Of a DNA stretch of 64,000 nt, positions 49,374 through 56,769 are shown one piece after another. The stretch spans positions 5,864,501-5,928,500 of the forward strand of contig NZ_WHLY01000002.1 of assembly GCF_009296315.1 (NCBI RefSeq). Reading direction: 5' to 3'. Origin of the DNA: Salmonirosea aquatica. GTDB taxonomy: Bacteria > Bacteroidota > Bacteroidia > Cytophagales > Spirosomataceae. Position numbers and translations under genes: made by a program. Every line of letters starts with the position of its first letter. Position 1 is the stretch's first letter. The notes below the pieces were generated by a model that saw only the letters and a program-made list of their open reading frames with translations, ran no database searches and was not told the origin of the DNA.

Positions 49374-50215
49374 TGGAAAAGCCGATTAAAGAGGTTACGA
49401 ATGTGCAAGGCACAAGCGTAGTTTTATCCAAAGCCGATTTGGAGCATCCTGACGTACTGATGGCTTACTTTGAAAAGGTCGCCAAATTCAAGGAGTCAGG
49501 GGAGGAATTCGTTGTCAACCTTGATGAGGTTTGGCCGCTTGTGTATTCCCAAAAAGGAAAAGCGGTTCGTGAATTGAAGGCTGGATACGACGAAGGCAAG
49601 GACTATTGTTTGCTTTCCCAAAATGGCAAGCAATTCAATTTTTCCCAAAACGGGCGAAATTCAAAACGGGGTGGACACAATAAGGAAACATACATGCTTT
49701 CCACCAACTGCCTGGAGCATTTCATTGCCAGGAAGGTGCGGGCCGTCTTCGATGTGTACAGCAAAATCTTCCACGAACGGATACAGGAGGAAAAGAACCC
49801 AGACCTGATCGCCGACCGCTACATAAAGACCTACAGGCAGAAGGGCAAGGACGATGCGTGGATCAAAAACCGTCTTGATGGCCGTCTGGCCCGAAACCAC
49901 TTCACTTCCACCCTGGCAAAGCATGGGGTTGAGCGGGAAGGGTATCGTAATTGCACCAATGCCATCTATGCACCCCTGTTTGGTGGTACCACTGAGGTTG
50001 TCAGGCAAAAGAAGGGGCTGGAAAAGAAACAGAGCATCCGCGACAACCTTTCACCGATGGAGCTGACGGCCATTCAGTTTGCGGAAATGATGGCAGCGCA
50101 AAATATCGAAGCCCAGAACCTCACTGGTAACGCTCAGTGCGAAATGGCAAGCATTCAGGCAGCGAGGGCGACGGCAAGCGCGATCAATCAGAGCAAGAAG
50201 AGCATTGGCGGGTAG
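49374..50215 (+). CDS. AntA/AntB-type phage antirepressor
   Basis: From the ATG at 49374 the product is 280 residues. Residues 40-140 match the AntA/AntB domain (NLDEVWPLVYSQKGKAVREL, then GRNSKRGGHNKETYMLSTNC and ARKVRAVFDVYSKIFHE). The second half, DDAWIKNRLDGRLARNHFTS and TNAIYAPLFGGT, is a BRO/phage-antirepressor C-terminal type. It would inactivate the repressor, fitting a repressor that cannot cleave itself. The frame is open back to 49268, but that stretch is the leader RNA. The terminator before the start implies controlled expression. Confidence 0.8.
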
Positions 50216-50227
50216 GATTGGAAGAAG

Positions 50228-51073
50228 TCATTTCTCTTTCAAAAAACACTCCATGACGGTCTTTATTTCAAAGGACTGTGTAGCAGTAAGCTCTTTGTCA
50301 AATACATATACCCGAAGATCGGAAACCTCGTTTTTTGAAAGGTAATCCATTTGCTGCTTAGTGACTGGCACAAAAACTGAATGGACATATGAATCATTTC
50401 CAAATAAGTATTTGTCCTCGTTCAGTTCCGTCGAAACTTTTGCCGATGGAAAATTTATCTTCTGCTTATTTCGCATCAACAGAATAGCCCCTTTTACACT
50501 GGCAGTCGGTTGGCTGGAAGAGGTACTTATATGTAAATAGTAGCTTGTTATCCCCTTTTTGGTATATCTGACTGGTTCCACAAAAAGCCTTGATCGTGAG
50601 TAGTGAAGGCTTATCTCGCCTGTAAACTTGTCTACTTCGCGTTCAACGAAGGCACAAATATCCACTTTCTTCATGCCCTCTGTCTTCTTGCTTATCTCGA
50701 AGGGAAATTTCAATCCATCGTCCTTATAGAACTGAAAGTAGGAGGTCAACGAGTCACTTTGTGAAACCAATTTCAGGTAGACCTTCGTCTTGGAGGCCTC
50801 TTTGACCTCTACCACGTCGGCAACGTCAAAAACCTTTAAAAACAGATACTCATTATCTATTCTGCCAAGGCTGTCTACGTACTGTCTCTTACCGTCCGCT
50901 TGTATAGGCAGTGCCGAATAAAAGGAGCATTCGGCACACACCCGCTCCGATACCCTTAAAACCGAACCTTTATAGACAGAGGGTTCTGAATACACCTGTG
51001 AAGTTGCTGAAGATGCCACCAAAGCCGAAAAAATAGCGGTAAAAGCAGCAACCTTAATAGTAGCGTAGAACAT
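50228..51073 (-). CDS. Secreted protein of unknown function, accessory
   Basis: From the ATG at 51073 the product is 281 residues with a signal peptide (MFYATIKVAAFTAIFSALVA then SSATSQ). The mature part is beta-rich, with Cys pairs near the start. The gene is AT-rich and host-like, unlike the tail genes around it, and is probably lysogenic cargo. An upstream ATG (51109) would spoil the signal. Confidence 0.65.
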   Translation of the reverse strand: MFYATIKVAAFTAIFSALVASSATSQVYSEPSVYKGSVLRVSERVCAECSFYSALPIQADGKRQYVDSLGRIDNEYLFLKVFDVADVVEVKEASKTKVYLKLVSQSDSLTSYFQFYKDDGLKFPFEISKKTEGMKKVDICAFVEREVDKFTGEISLHYSRSRLFVEPVRYTKKGITSYYLHISTSSSQPTASVKGAILLMRNKQKINFPSAKVSTELNEDKYLFGNDSYVHSVFVPVTKQQMDYLSKNEVSDLRVYVFDKELTATQSFEIKTVMECFLKEK

Positions 51074-51268
51074 GTTGAATAATGAGACATGGGTTATCGT
51101 ACCCTTCAAAAATATAAAAATTAGCTGAAAGTGTTTTTCGACTAACCAATCTTACCTAAACATAAGGCGACTTTATCCACATTGAAAAATTAACGTTTAT
51201 TTAATAAATACTGAATATCAAATACTTATACAAGACAATGAAAATAATTGAAAAATAATTACTCTTGT

Positions 51269-51301
51269 GTGTTGGATTTCCAACACAAACAACTATATTT
51301 G
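51269..51301 (+). promoter_or_regulatory. Palindromic operator and promoter of small regulator
   Basis: GTGTTGGATTTCCAACAC (51269-51286) is an almost perfect palindrome lying just upstream of TATATTTG (51294-51301). A bound protein would cover the -33 region. A second copy of the core TGTTGGATTTCCAACA lies downstream of the gene at 51539-51554. Confidence 0.7.
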
Positions 51302-51304
51302 TAT

Positions 51305-51514
51305 ATGAAAAAATTCACAACCATCCCCGAAGCCTTTGACTGGTGGATAAAAAATATCTACCCTTCATTGCCTCCTGATGTCAAAAAAGGAAGACCTGTA
51401 ACCGCTTGGAGGGATTACACTCACAAGAGAGGTATATCCGAAGAAAGAATGAGGGGCATTTTATTGGATTACGGACATTTCAAGATAACAACATCTATAA
51501 CCTATGAGCCTTAA
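51305..51514 (+). CDS. Small probable autoregulator
   Basis: The 69-residue product (start ATG at 51305, 4 bases after the -7 element, so nearly leaderless) has basic helices with a turn (RPVTAWRDYTHKRGISEERM). It lies between two copies of the palindrome TGTTGGATTTCCAACA, which suggests it binds them. No Pfam-type domain is recognised. It is AT-rich and probably cargo. Confidence 0.6.
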   Translation: MKKFTTIPEAFDWWIKNIYPSLPPDVKKGRPVTAWRDYTHKRGISEERMRGILLDYGHFKITTSITYEP

Positions 51515-51538
51515 TTGGCTTTTTATTTGATTTATACG

Positions 51539-51554
51539 TGTTGGATTTCCAACA
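51539..51554. promoter_or_regulatory. Second copy of palindromic operator
   Basis: TGTTGGATTTCCAACA repeats the core of the operator at 51269-51286, here 25 bases after the regulator's stop and next to the end of the minus-strand small RNA unit. Confidence 0.65.
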
Positions 51555-51567
51555 TGTATAAAAGTAA

Positions 51568-51643
51568 AGAAAACCCGGAGGCATGTCGGCTAAACTTCTC
51601 TCCGGGCCTAGTCAAACCAATTCTTCAATCAATCTAACCGCTA
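51568..51643 (-). ncRNA. Putative small RNA, copy C
   Basis: On the minus strand a TACATTTG element (51644-51651) would start an RNA near 51637. It ends at a hairpin CCCGGAG/CTCCGGG (51574-51580 with 51600-51606) followed by TTTTCTTT. The 53 bases 51599-51651 match copy D (53228-53280) at 44 positions, including promoter and the segment GGTTTG-x-CTAGGCCCGGAGA. The loop of the hairpin is not conserved. The promoter touches the start of the plus-strand gene at 51651, so the RNA is also antisense to that gene's leader. Confidence 0.6.
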
Positions 51644-51650
51644 CAAATGT

Positions 51651-51971
51651 ATGAAAACGCCTGCAAGTACCCAAACCACCCTACCCGTCCGTCTGACCTC
51701 CAACGACACCACCGCCTACCTACTGGCTTACGTGCAAAGTGGGATGCTCTTTAACTACAACGAATCCGGCGAACTGGAAGCATTCCTCTGTGAGCGCACC
51801 GTAGCGGACACGGGCATACCGCTGGATCAGTTCAAGCACATGATCGAATTGGAAGGCTTCAAGGCCATGCTCACCTACTATCCCGACGCTTTCCTTCGGT
51901 TGGGACAAAATAGGTACGTGCGCTGCGAAATACTGCCCTACACCATGAAGCAGCACATCGAAGCCGCTTAA
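51651..51971 (+). CDS. Paralogue of the tail-region gene at 54558
   Basis: The 106-residue product is a diverged copy of the virion-region protein at 54558-54839: both have a G-M-L-F segment, C-E-R-T, QFKHMIELEG (or QFKHMVLIDG), Y-Y-P-x-A-F-L and a C-E-I-L end. This copy is on the other strand, inside the accessory island. Duplication of a structural gene next to the RNA units suggests it is either a decoy or part of the island's own cargo. Confidence 0.7.
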   Translation: MKTPASTQTTLPVRLTSNDTTAYLLAYVQSGMLFNYNESGELEAFLCERTVADTGIPLDQFKHMIELEGFKAMLTYYPDAFLRLGQNRYVRCEILPYTMKQHIEAA

Positions 51972-51985
51972 ATCAACTAATAAAA

Positions 51986-52014
51986 GGGTGAGCGTTCCCT
52001 ATGGATGCTCACCC
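51986..52014. promoter_or_regulatory. Stem-loop upstream of tnpB, possible left end
   Basis: GGGTGAGC (51986-51993) pairs with GCTCACCC (52007-52014). IS200/IS605 elements have a subterminal hairpin near the left end, and this one lies 29 bases before the tnpB start. It could equally be a weak terminator of the gene at 51651. Confidence 0.35.
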
Positions 52015-52042
52015 TCCCAAATCCTTCCAATCATTTCCTGTC

Positions 52043-53098
52043 ATGCAGTACACGACCTACCAGTTCCGCATCAAAGACTCCACGTCGGGCAAACACCTGA
52101 CTAGGATGGGCTATTCGTGCAATTTCGTGTGGAACTACTGTAACGAGGTCAATCAGGAGCGTTGGAAGAAGTTCAGAAAGACCTTTACCAACTTTGAATT
52201 GAACAAGCTGACTGCCGGATGTAGCAAAGATTTGGGAATTGCCGCCCGGACAATTGAAGCAGTTTGTCAGGAATATGCAGACAAGTGTAAGCAACACAAG
52301 ATGATAAGATTAAAATGGCGTAGCCGCAAGCGGTCGCTCGGTTGGGTACCCTTTAAAGGGAATACCGTCAAGGTAAAGGACGATACCATTACCTACTACG
52401 GGCATACATTCCGCTTCTGGCTGTCACGTCCCATTGAAGGTGTTGTTCGATTCGGTTCGTTCACTCAGAACTCCAAAGGACATTGGTTTGTGAATCTGAC
52501 GATGGAGGTAGCCGACAGTGGACGTATCAAGACAGGAAAGGAATGCGGCATTGATCTGGGATTGAAAACCATTGCTACACTGTCAGATGGCGTAGAATTT
52601 AGCCGTGAAAACCTTACCAAGAAATACGAGAAGAAACTGGCGATGGCCCAGCGCGCCCGTAAGAAAAAGCGCGTCACGGCCATACATGCCAAAATCAGAA
52701 ACAAACGCAGGGACTGGAACCACAAGGCCTCCACGCGGCTCGTGCAGGAGTACGACCGCATCATCGTCGGTGATGTCAGTTCCTCCAAGTTAATAAAGAC
52801 CCGTCAGGCCAAATCCGTATCCGATGCGGGTTGGCATGGCCTCAAACAGATGCTTGCGTATAAAGCCAACCGGCTTGGTGTCGAAGTGAGAGTGGTTAAA
52901 GAAAGTTGGTCAACTGTCACGTGTTCATCTTGCTCCAAAAGGACAGGGCCGCGCGGTCTAGGGCATTTGGCTGTAAGGGAATGGGTATGTTCTTCATGCG
53001 GCTCCACGCATTCGCGGGATGTCAACGCGGCCAAGAACATTCTCTTATTCTCCCTGTCGGGCATGACAGGCCAATTAAGGGAAGCCTCTACCATTTAG
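52043..53098 (+). CDS. tnpB: TnpB RNA-guided nuclease of IS605 type, no TnpA
   Basis: The ATG at 52043 gives 351 residues. RuvC motif I is CGIDLGLKT with D171. The four-Cys zinc unit (C294, C297, C316, C319) and motif III SRDVNAAKN with D326 are intact. The usual motif II Glu is absent: the strand reads IIVGDVSSSK, and a Glu appears instead at 287 in VKESWST just before the zinc unit. This resembles TnpB groups described with a moved catalytic Glu. No tnpA is nearby, so the element moves only in trans or was kept for its nuclease. TnpB cuts DNA guided by an RNA from the right end. Confidence 0.85.
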   Translation: MQYTTYQFRIKDSTSGKHLTRMGYSCNFVWNYCNEVNQERWKKFRKTFTNFELNKLTAGCSKDLGIAARTIEAVCQEYADKCKQHKMIRLKWRSRKRSLGWVPFKGNTVKVKDDTITYYGHTFRFWLSRPIEGVVRFGSFTQNSKGHWFVNLTMEVADSGRIKTGKECGIDLGLKTIATLSDGVEFSRENLTKKYEKKLAMAQRARKKKRVTAIHAKIRNKRRDWNHKASTRLVQEYDRIIVGDVSSSKLIKTRQAKSVSDAGWHGLKQMLAYKANRLGVEVRVVKESWSTVTCSSCSKRTGPRGLGHLAVREWVCSSCGSTHSRDVNAAKNILLFSLSGMTGQLREASTI

Positions 53099-53170
53099 TA
53101 GAGGAGGATGCCAATCCATCGATTACGAGATGGAGGATGCCAATAATAGAAGTTATCAAGTGGTAGGTCA
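53099..53170 (+). mobile_element. Candidate right end and omega-RNA 3' part
   Basis: Just after the tnpB stop, GGAGGATGCCAAT occurs twice, 29 bases apart (from 53103 and 53132), and CCATC/GATGG can form a small hairpin between the copies. Omega-RNAs overlap the 3' end of tnpB and finish at the right end, so the guide would follow somewhere before 53190. Exact ends are not visible. An 11-base direct repeat TCATTTCCTGT flanks the gene (52031-52041, 53175-53185). Confidence 0.35.
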
Positions 53171-53197
53171 GTCTTCATTTCCTGTACTGTAATGCAC

Positions 53198-53272
53198 AAA
53201 AAAGCCCGGAGTCAGAGCGGGAATGCTTCTCCGGGCCTAGCCAAACCAATCTTGCGATCAATGCGACCGCTG
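53198..53272 (-). ncRNA. Putative small RNA, copy D
   Basis: The minus-strand TACATTTG at 53273-53280 starts an RNA near 53266. It ends at the hairpin GCCCGGAG/CTCCGGGC (53204-53211 with 53229-53236) and six U (A6 at 53198-53203). Length is about 69 bases. It shares 44 of 53 bases with copy C over the promoter and 5' region. It starts just after the stop of the tail gene at 53289. Confidence 0.65.
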
Positions 53273-53288
53273 CAAATGTAGTTTCTAT

Positions 53289-53621
53289 TTATTTCATATC
53301 CCGCTTCCTGGCCTCCTCGTGCCTGCGCTCTATTTCCCGGACGTGGGCGCTGAGGTAGTCGAAGTATTCCTCAATAGGTAGAGCAGTGAAGTAGCGTATT
53401 CTTTCAGGGTTACCGTCTGCGAGGCTATAAAGCTCGGCGTACCGCTCGTCGTATCGTGCCAGTCGTAGTCCAACGACAGACTCTGCAATGTGGTAAGCAT
53501 CAACCCGAGCGACTTGGCCGCCGAGGTCAGGGTATCGGGCTGCGACAGCCTCGCCAAGGGCACGTGCCTGCCCAAGTCCATGCTCAAAAAAAAAGCGTAG
53601 AGCTCGGGGTAGCGGCGCCAC
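53289..53621 (-). CDS. Tail assembly chaperone-like, second (T-like) frame
   Basis: This frame lies -1 to the main gene and ends 41 bases later. Its last 60 residues (RYDERYAELYSLADGNPERI, then FTALPIEEYFDYLSAHVREI) have good coding character. It enters from a run of nine T on the minus strand (A9 at 53586-53594), where the upstream codons read GCT TTT TTT TTG, a T-TTT-TTT slippery heptamer. Position right before the tape measure (island aside) is where the G/GT chaperone pair with -1 frameshifting is found. Confidence 0.5.
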   Translation of the reverse strand: MAPLPRALRFFFEHGLGQARALGEAVAARYPDLGGQVARVDAYHIAESVVGLRLARYDERYAELYSLADGNPERIRYFTALPIEEYFDYLSAHVREIERRHEEARKRDMK

Positions 53622-54064
53622 ACCGCCTTCTTCTTCTTAGCCTCGGCCAGATCGTAGCCGTGCGGATCCTCATCCTCGTGAAAATAAATCACCGACGCCA
53701 TGTCGTATACGAACTCAATAGTGGAGTTGTAGCTCTCGATGCGCTCGCGCACGTTGGTGATGGTGCTGAGCATGACCGGCGCATTGCGCTTGATCCAGTC
53801 CGGATTGTTCATATTGGCGATCGCCCCGATGGTGAAGTCTTGGAAGGCGGCCATGAACGCCAGCAGGCTCTCGCGGTCCATCTGCCAGGCCTCGTGCTCG
53901 AAGTTCGTCTCGGCGAAGCGGTGGAAGCGCAGCGGCCGCGTGGGCACCCCGCCGTCGCGGTACTGGTAGTAGGGCACCCCTTCCAGAACGAAGGGCTCGC
54001 CATCGGGGCCCAGGGCAGCCACCACATCGCCCGCTTCGAGCAATTCTTTGAAATTCTTATGCAT
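53330..54064 (-). CDS. Tail assembly chaperone-like protein, main frame
   Basis: From the ATG at 54064, which overlaps the upstream stop (TAATG), the product is 244 residues. It opens MHKNFKELLEAGDVVAALG, with F-E-H-E-A-W-Q-M and VYDMASVIYFHEDEDP motifs. After the T9 run both this frame and the -1 frame look partly coding, this one until about 53465 and the other from there on. Either a programmed shift gives two products, or one base is missing. Confidence 0.6.
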   Translation of the reverse strand: MHKNFKELLEAGDVVAALGPDGEPFVLEGVPYYQYRDGGVPTRPLRFHRFAETNFEHEAWQMDRESLLAFMAAFQDFTIGAIANMNNPDWIKRNAPVMLSTITNVRERIESYNSTIEFVYDMASVIYFHEDEDPHGYDLAEAKKKKAVWRRYPELYAFFLSMDLGRHVPLARLSQPDTLTSAAKSLGLMLTTLQSLSLDYDWHDTTSGTPSFIASQTVTLKEYATSLLYLLRNTSTTSAPTSGK

Positions 54065-54558
54065 TAGCAATCCTTAACGAGTTGTACATTGTTGATCCGG
54101 CAGCGTATGTTCCAGGCCAGCAGCGCGGGATCGTAGTTCTTATCCTTACCCACGTCCACCAGCCAACCCTCCCGGATCACCCGCAGCGTGTTCATGTCCA
54201 CCCCTGTCACCTGCACGTCGTAACTACCCGACAGCACCTGCAATAGCACACCCAGCGTGTCGCTCTGGCGGCTGAGCACCAGCAGCGACACCGTAGCCGT
54301 GAACAGGTTGGTTCCTCCCGTGCCATAGCTCCGTCCCTCCACCCCCACCAACGTCTCTGCCAGCCAGGCGAGTTGGGTTTGCGCCTTGCCTTCGATGCCC
54401 ACCATCTTGATGGGGTCACTCAACGTCATCAGCCTGTTCCTGCCATCGCCCTGATGGTAGACGGCCTGCGCCTGGCCGTGATACACCACGTCGCTCTGAC
54501 AGGCATTGGCCAGTGCGGCCAGCAGCCGCTCACTCACCTCCGATAGGTTCAGTTTCAT
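54064..54558 (-). CDS. Tail-region structural protein
   Basis: The ATG at 54558 shares bases with the previous stop (TAATG) and gives 164 residues. A helical start (LNLSEVSERLLAALANACQS) is followed by a beta domain (TNLFTATVSLLVLS). By position it may be the major tail or tail-terminator protein. Confidence 0.6.
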   Translation of the reverse strand: MKLNLSEVSERLLAALANACQSDVVYHGQAQAVYHQGDGRNRLMTLSDPIKMVGIEGKAQTQLAWLAETLVGVEGRSYGTGGTNLFTATVSLLVLSRQSDTLGVLLQVLSGSYDVQVTGVDMNTLRVIREGWLVDVGKDKNYDPALLAWNIRCRINNVQLVKDC

Positions 54559-54839
54559 TAGTTTTTGGGTTTGGCTGCGAGTATTTCGCAGTGGATGTAC
54601 TTGTTGTGGCCGAGGTGCAGGAAAGCGTTCGGGTAATACTCTAGCATCTGCCTCAGGCCGTCGATCAGCACCATGTGCTTGAACTGTTCGACCGACAGGC
54701 CGTAGTCGCGGATGGTGCGCTCGCAGATACAGCAGCAGATATCGCCGCCTTCGTCCCACTCGAACAGCATTCCGCCCACTATGAGGTTCAAGGAGACCAG
54801 GGTATCATCATCGGAAGTGTAGCGCACAGGTTTCAGCAT
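54558..54839 (-). CDS. Small virion-region protein with CxxC-type cluster
   Basis: The 93-residue protein contains ICCCICERT, QFKHMVLIDG and YYPNAFLHLGHNKYIHCEIL. A paralogue lies at 51651. The Cys cluster is reduced in that copy. Function is unknown; position suggests neck or tail completion. Confidence 0.7.
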   Translation of the reverse strand: MLKPVRYTSDDDTLVSLNLIVGGMLFEWDEGGDICCCICERTIRDYGLSVEQFKHMVLIDGLRQMLEYYPNAFLHLGHNKYIHCEILAAKPKN

Positions 54840-54948
54840 GGTGTCGAGTCGGTTGTATGGTAATGGATCGGAGATAAGGGAAATACAAGTATATTTGTTT
54901 TATGTTATATGTCAAAGTTTTAATATAAAAATAGATAGAAACACGGTG
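54840..54948. other. AT-rich gap in the neck operon
   Basis: About 110 AT-rich bases with no gene. It interrupts an operon whose other genes overlap. Minus-strand elements resembling TAnnTTTG are not clear. Confidence 0.35.
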
Positions 54949-55419
54949 TCACACATCCAGCTTCTGATAGATTCTGCTGGACAGCGTCTTCAGTACAATG
55001 GCCTGCTCTTCGGTCGACAGGTAGAAAGCCGCACCGAAGTACGCTTCCAGATAAGCGGCAATGTCGGCCATCCCGCCGTCGAGGAATCCCACCGTCACTT
55101 CGCGGGAGGTCTTGTAGATGATCTGGTAGTTGCGCATCAAATCCCCCTCCATCGTGAAGTCCACGCGGTCGGCCTGGCGGCCGCGCTTTCGGCGGTAGGC
55201 TCCCCATATCCGGCTGTACGCGCCGGTTCTTCGGGCGCTCTGGCTGAGCATCGGCTGGCCATCGGTGTTTAGTCCCCGATGCTGGATGCGGTGCGTCACG
55301 GCCGCCATACCATCGCCCGCCGCTTCCACCAGGTCGTCCGCCAGCGTATCCTCCACGCCCTGCAAGTGGACGGCAAAGCGCAATGCCACTTTCCCTATGT
55401 CCGATTCGATGGTGTACAT
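54949..55419 (-). CDS. Neck/tail-completion protein (gp10-like)
   Basis: The 156-residue product has a helical start (LQGVEDTLADDLVEAAGDGM), a basic centre (SRIWGAYRRKRGRQADRVDF) and a strand-helix end (EVTVGFLDGGMADIAAYLEA). That layout resembles HK97 gp10-like or Mu gpG-like morphogenesis proteins. Start and upstream stop overlap as TAATG. Confidence 0.6.
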   Translation of the reverse strand: MYTIESDIGKVALRFAVHLQGVEDTLADDLVEAAGDGMAAVTHRIQHRGLNTDGQPMLSQSARRTGAYSRIWGAYRRKRGRQADRVDFTMEGDLMRNYQIIYKTSREVTVGFLDGGMADIAAYLEAYFGAAFYLSTEEQAIVLKTLSSRIYQKLDV

Positions 55420-55727
55420 TACGAAGCGATGTAAATCTGGGTCGGCCGCTCAAACTCATTAAATCCGTCTTCGGTTTGATAGTCCGTCACTTTTTCGGTA
55501 TTCGGACAATCCTCGCAGCGCACGGCATAATGGATCTGGCACCCCGCCACGATCACGTGATTATCCTTACCACCGACTCTGGCAAACCAGTTACTGGCGT
55601 TGCGGTTGGTCTTGATGCCCAGGAAACTGTCCTCGACAATCTCCACCTCACCCCACACGGCCCGGTAGGACTTGCCGTCGGGAGCCAGAAACCATGCATC
55701 GGTCGTTATGAGGTACTTCCCTTTCAT
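55419..55727 (-). CDS. Small neck-region protein
   Basis: From the ATG at 55727 the product is 102 residues, beta-rich, with RCEDCPN as a Cys pair. It lies between two morphogenesis genes and is probably a head-tail connector component. No family is recognised. Confidence 0.6.
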   Translation of the reverse strand: MKGKYLITTDAWFLAPDGKSYRAVWGEVEIVEDSFLGIKTNRNASNWFARVGGKDNHVIVAGCQIHYAVRCEDCPNTEKVTDYQTEDGFNEFERPTQIYIAS

Positions 55728-55746
55728 GCTTGATAAGATTTGTCGC

Positions 55747-56709
55747 TCACACCAGGCTGCCCAGACTCCAGCCCCCGGTTTCATGGGCGGTGGCTTCCAG
55801 TGTGGGACTGTTCTCGAGCTGCTTGACCATCAGCGCCGCCGCCCGGGTCAGGAAGGTCCGGTACTGCTTGTGGTAGGCGTCGCGGTTGTCCTCGGTCACC
55901 AGGCGGTTGGTGTTGGTGAAGGCGTTGAAGTTGTTGGAGGCCAGCTTTTCGAGCATGAACTGGTGCCCGCAAACGTACTGGTAGGCCGGTGCTAGCAGGG
56001 TGGCGTTGCGCTCCACAAGGGCGTCAAGGTGGCCACCCAGCCTAAGGCCCGCGTCCAAGACCGGATCCTCTGCCACCTGATCGAGTACCTCGTCCCATAC
56101 CGACAGCGCTTCGGCCATGCATTGCCCCGATTCAGTGAGCGTCTTGCCCCGGAAGGCCGTGAGCCCCACAGTGGCCCGCACCGCCAGCCGCAGCTCTACC
56201 CCCCGTGAGTTGGGAGCCTCGTAGAAGAAGTCCAGCTCGTTGAGGCCCGCATACAGGTTATAGGTCACCACCTCCATGAGCGCCGCCCCATTGCCGTCTG
56301 TCAATTCCACACTCAACATCCCCTCGCCATTGGCCACCACCGCCAGCGAGTCAACCACCAGCCTTGTGAAGCGCACGGGCTGGGTCTTGATGCGCAGCGT
56401 CCGCTGGGTGTTGGCAGCAAGCACGGTGGTACCCACCGGCAGGTGGCTGGTGTAGGCCAATTCATGGCGGAAGGCCCCCTTCTCCGAAAGCAGCACCTCC
56501 AGATCCAGCAGCAGCTTCTCATAGGCCAGCATGCTGATCCGCTCCCACAGGGCCGTCAACCCCGCCTCGGCGTCCCAGCAGTCGATGTCCTCATCCTCGA
56601 CGAGCGCAGTTCCCAGCTCGGCGCTGATGCCCGGCAGGTCGTTGACATACTGCTGGGCCCAATCCGATACGGGCCGGAAGCCCACCAGTTTTTTGGTAAG
56701 GTGATTCAT
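55747..56709 (-). CDS. Structural protein, first gene of the neck/tail operon
   Basis: From the ATG at 56709 (MNHLTKKLVGFRPVSDWAQQ) the product is 320 residues: an N-terminal helical part, a beta-sandwich middle (TQPVRFTRLVVDSLAVVANG, then RGVELRLAVRATVGLTAF) and a helical end. I cannot name the family. An upstream in-frame ATG gives an unlikely hydrophobic start. Confidence 0.65.
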   Translation of the reverse strand: MNHLTKKLVGFRPVSDWAQQYVNDLPGISAELGTALVEDEDIDCWDAEAGLTALWERISMLAYEKLLLDLEVLLSEKGAFRHELAYTSHLPVGTTVLAANTQRTLRIKTQPVRFTRLVVDSLAVVANGEGMLSVELTDGNGAALMEVVTYNLYAGLNELDFFYEAPNSRGVELRLAVRATVGLTAFRGKTLTESGQCMAEALSVWDEVLDQVAEDPVLDAGLRLGGHLDALVERNATLLAPAYQYVCGHQFMLEKLASNNFNAFTNTNRLVTEDNRDAYHKQYRTFLTRAAALMVKQLENSPTLEATAHETGGWSLGSLV

Positions 56710-56739
56710 ATTTAATTGATAAAAAATTAAATATATTAT

Positions 56740-56747
56740 TAATTTTG
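56740..56747 (+). promoter_or_regulatory. Promoter of the second plus-strand block
   Basis: TAATTTTG within TTAAATATATTATTAATTTT-G fits TAnnTTTG. It gives a leader of about 17 bases to the ATG at 56770. Confidence 0.7.
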
Positions 56748-56769
56748 CTAACAAAACTACTAAATCGAA

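Noticed and set aside
52031-53185. The 11-base direct repeat as a true target-site duplication
   Set aside because: IS200/IS605-type elements insert without duplicating the target, so the repeat is recorded as an oddity and not called a duplication.
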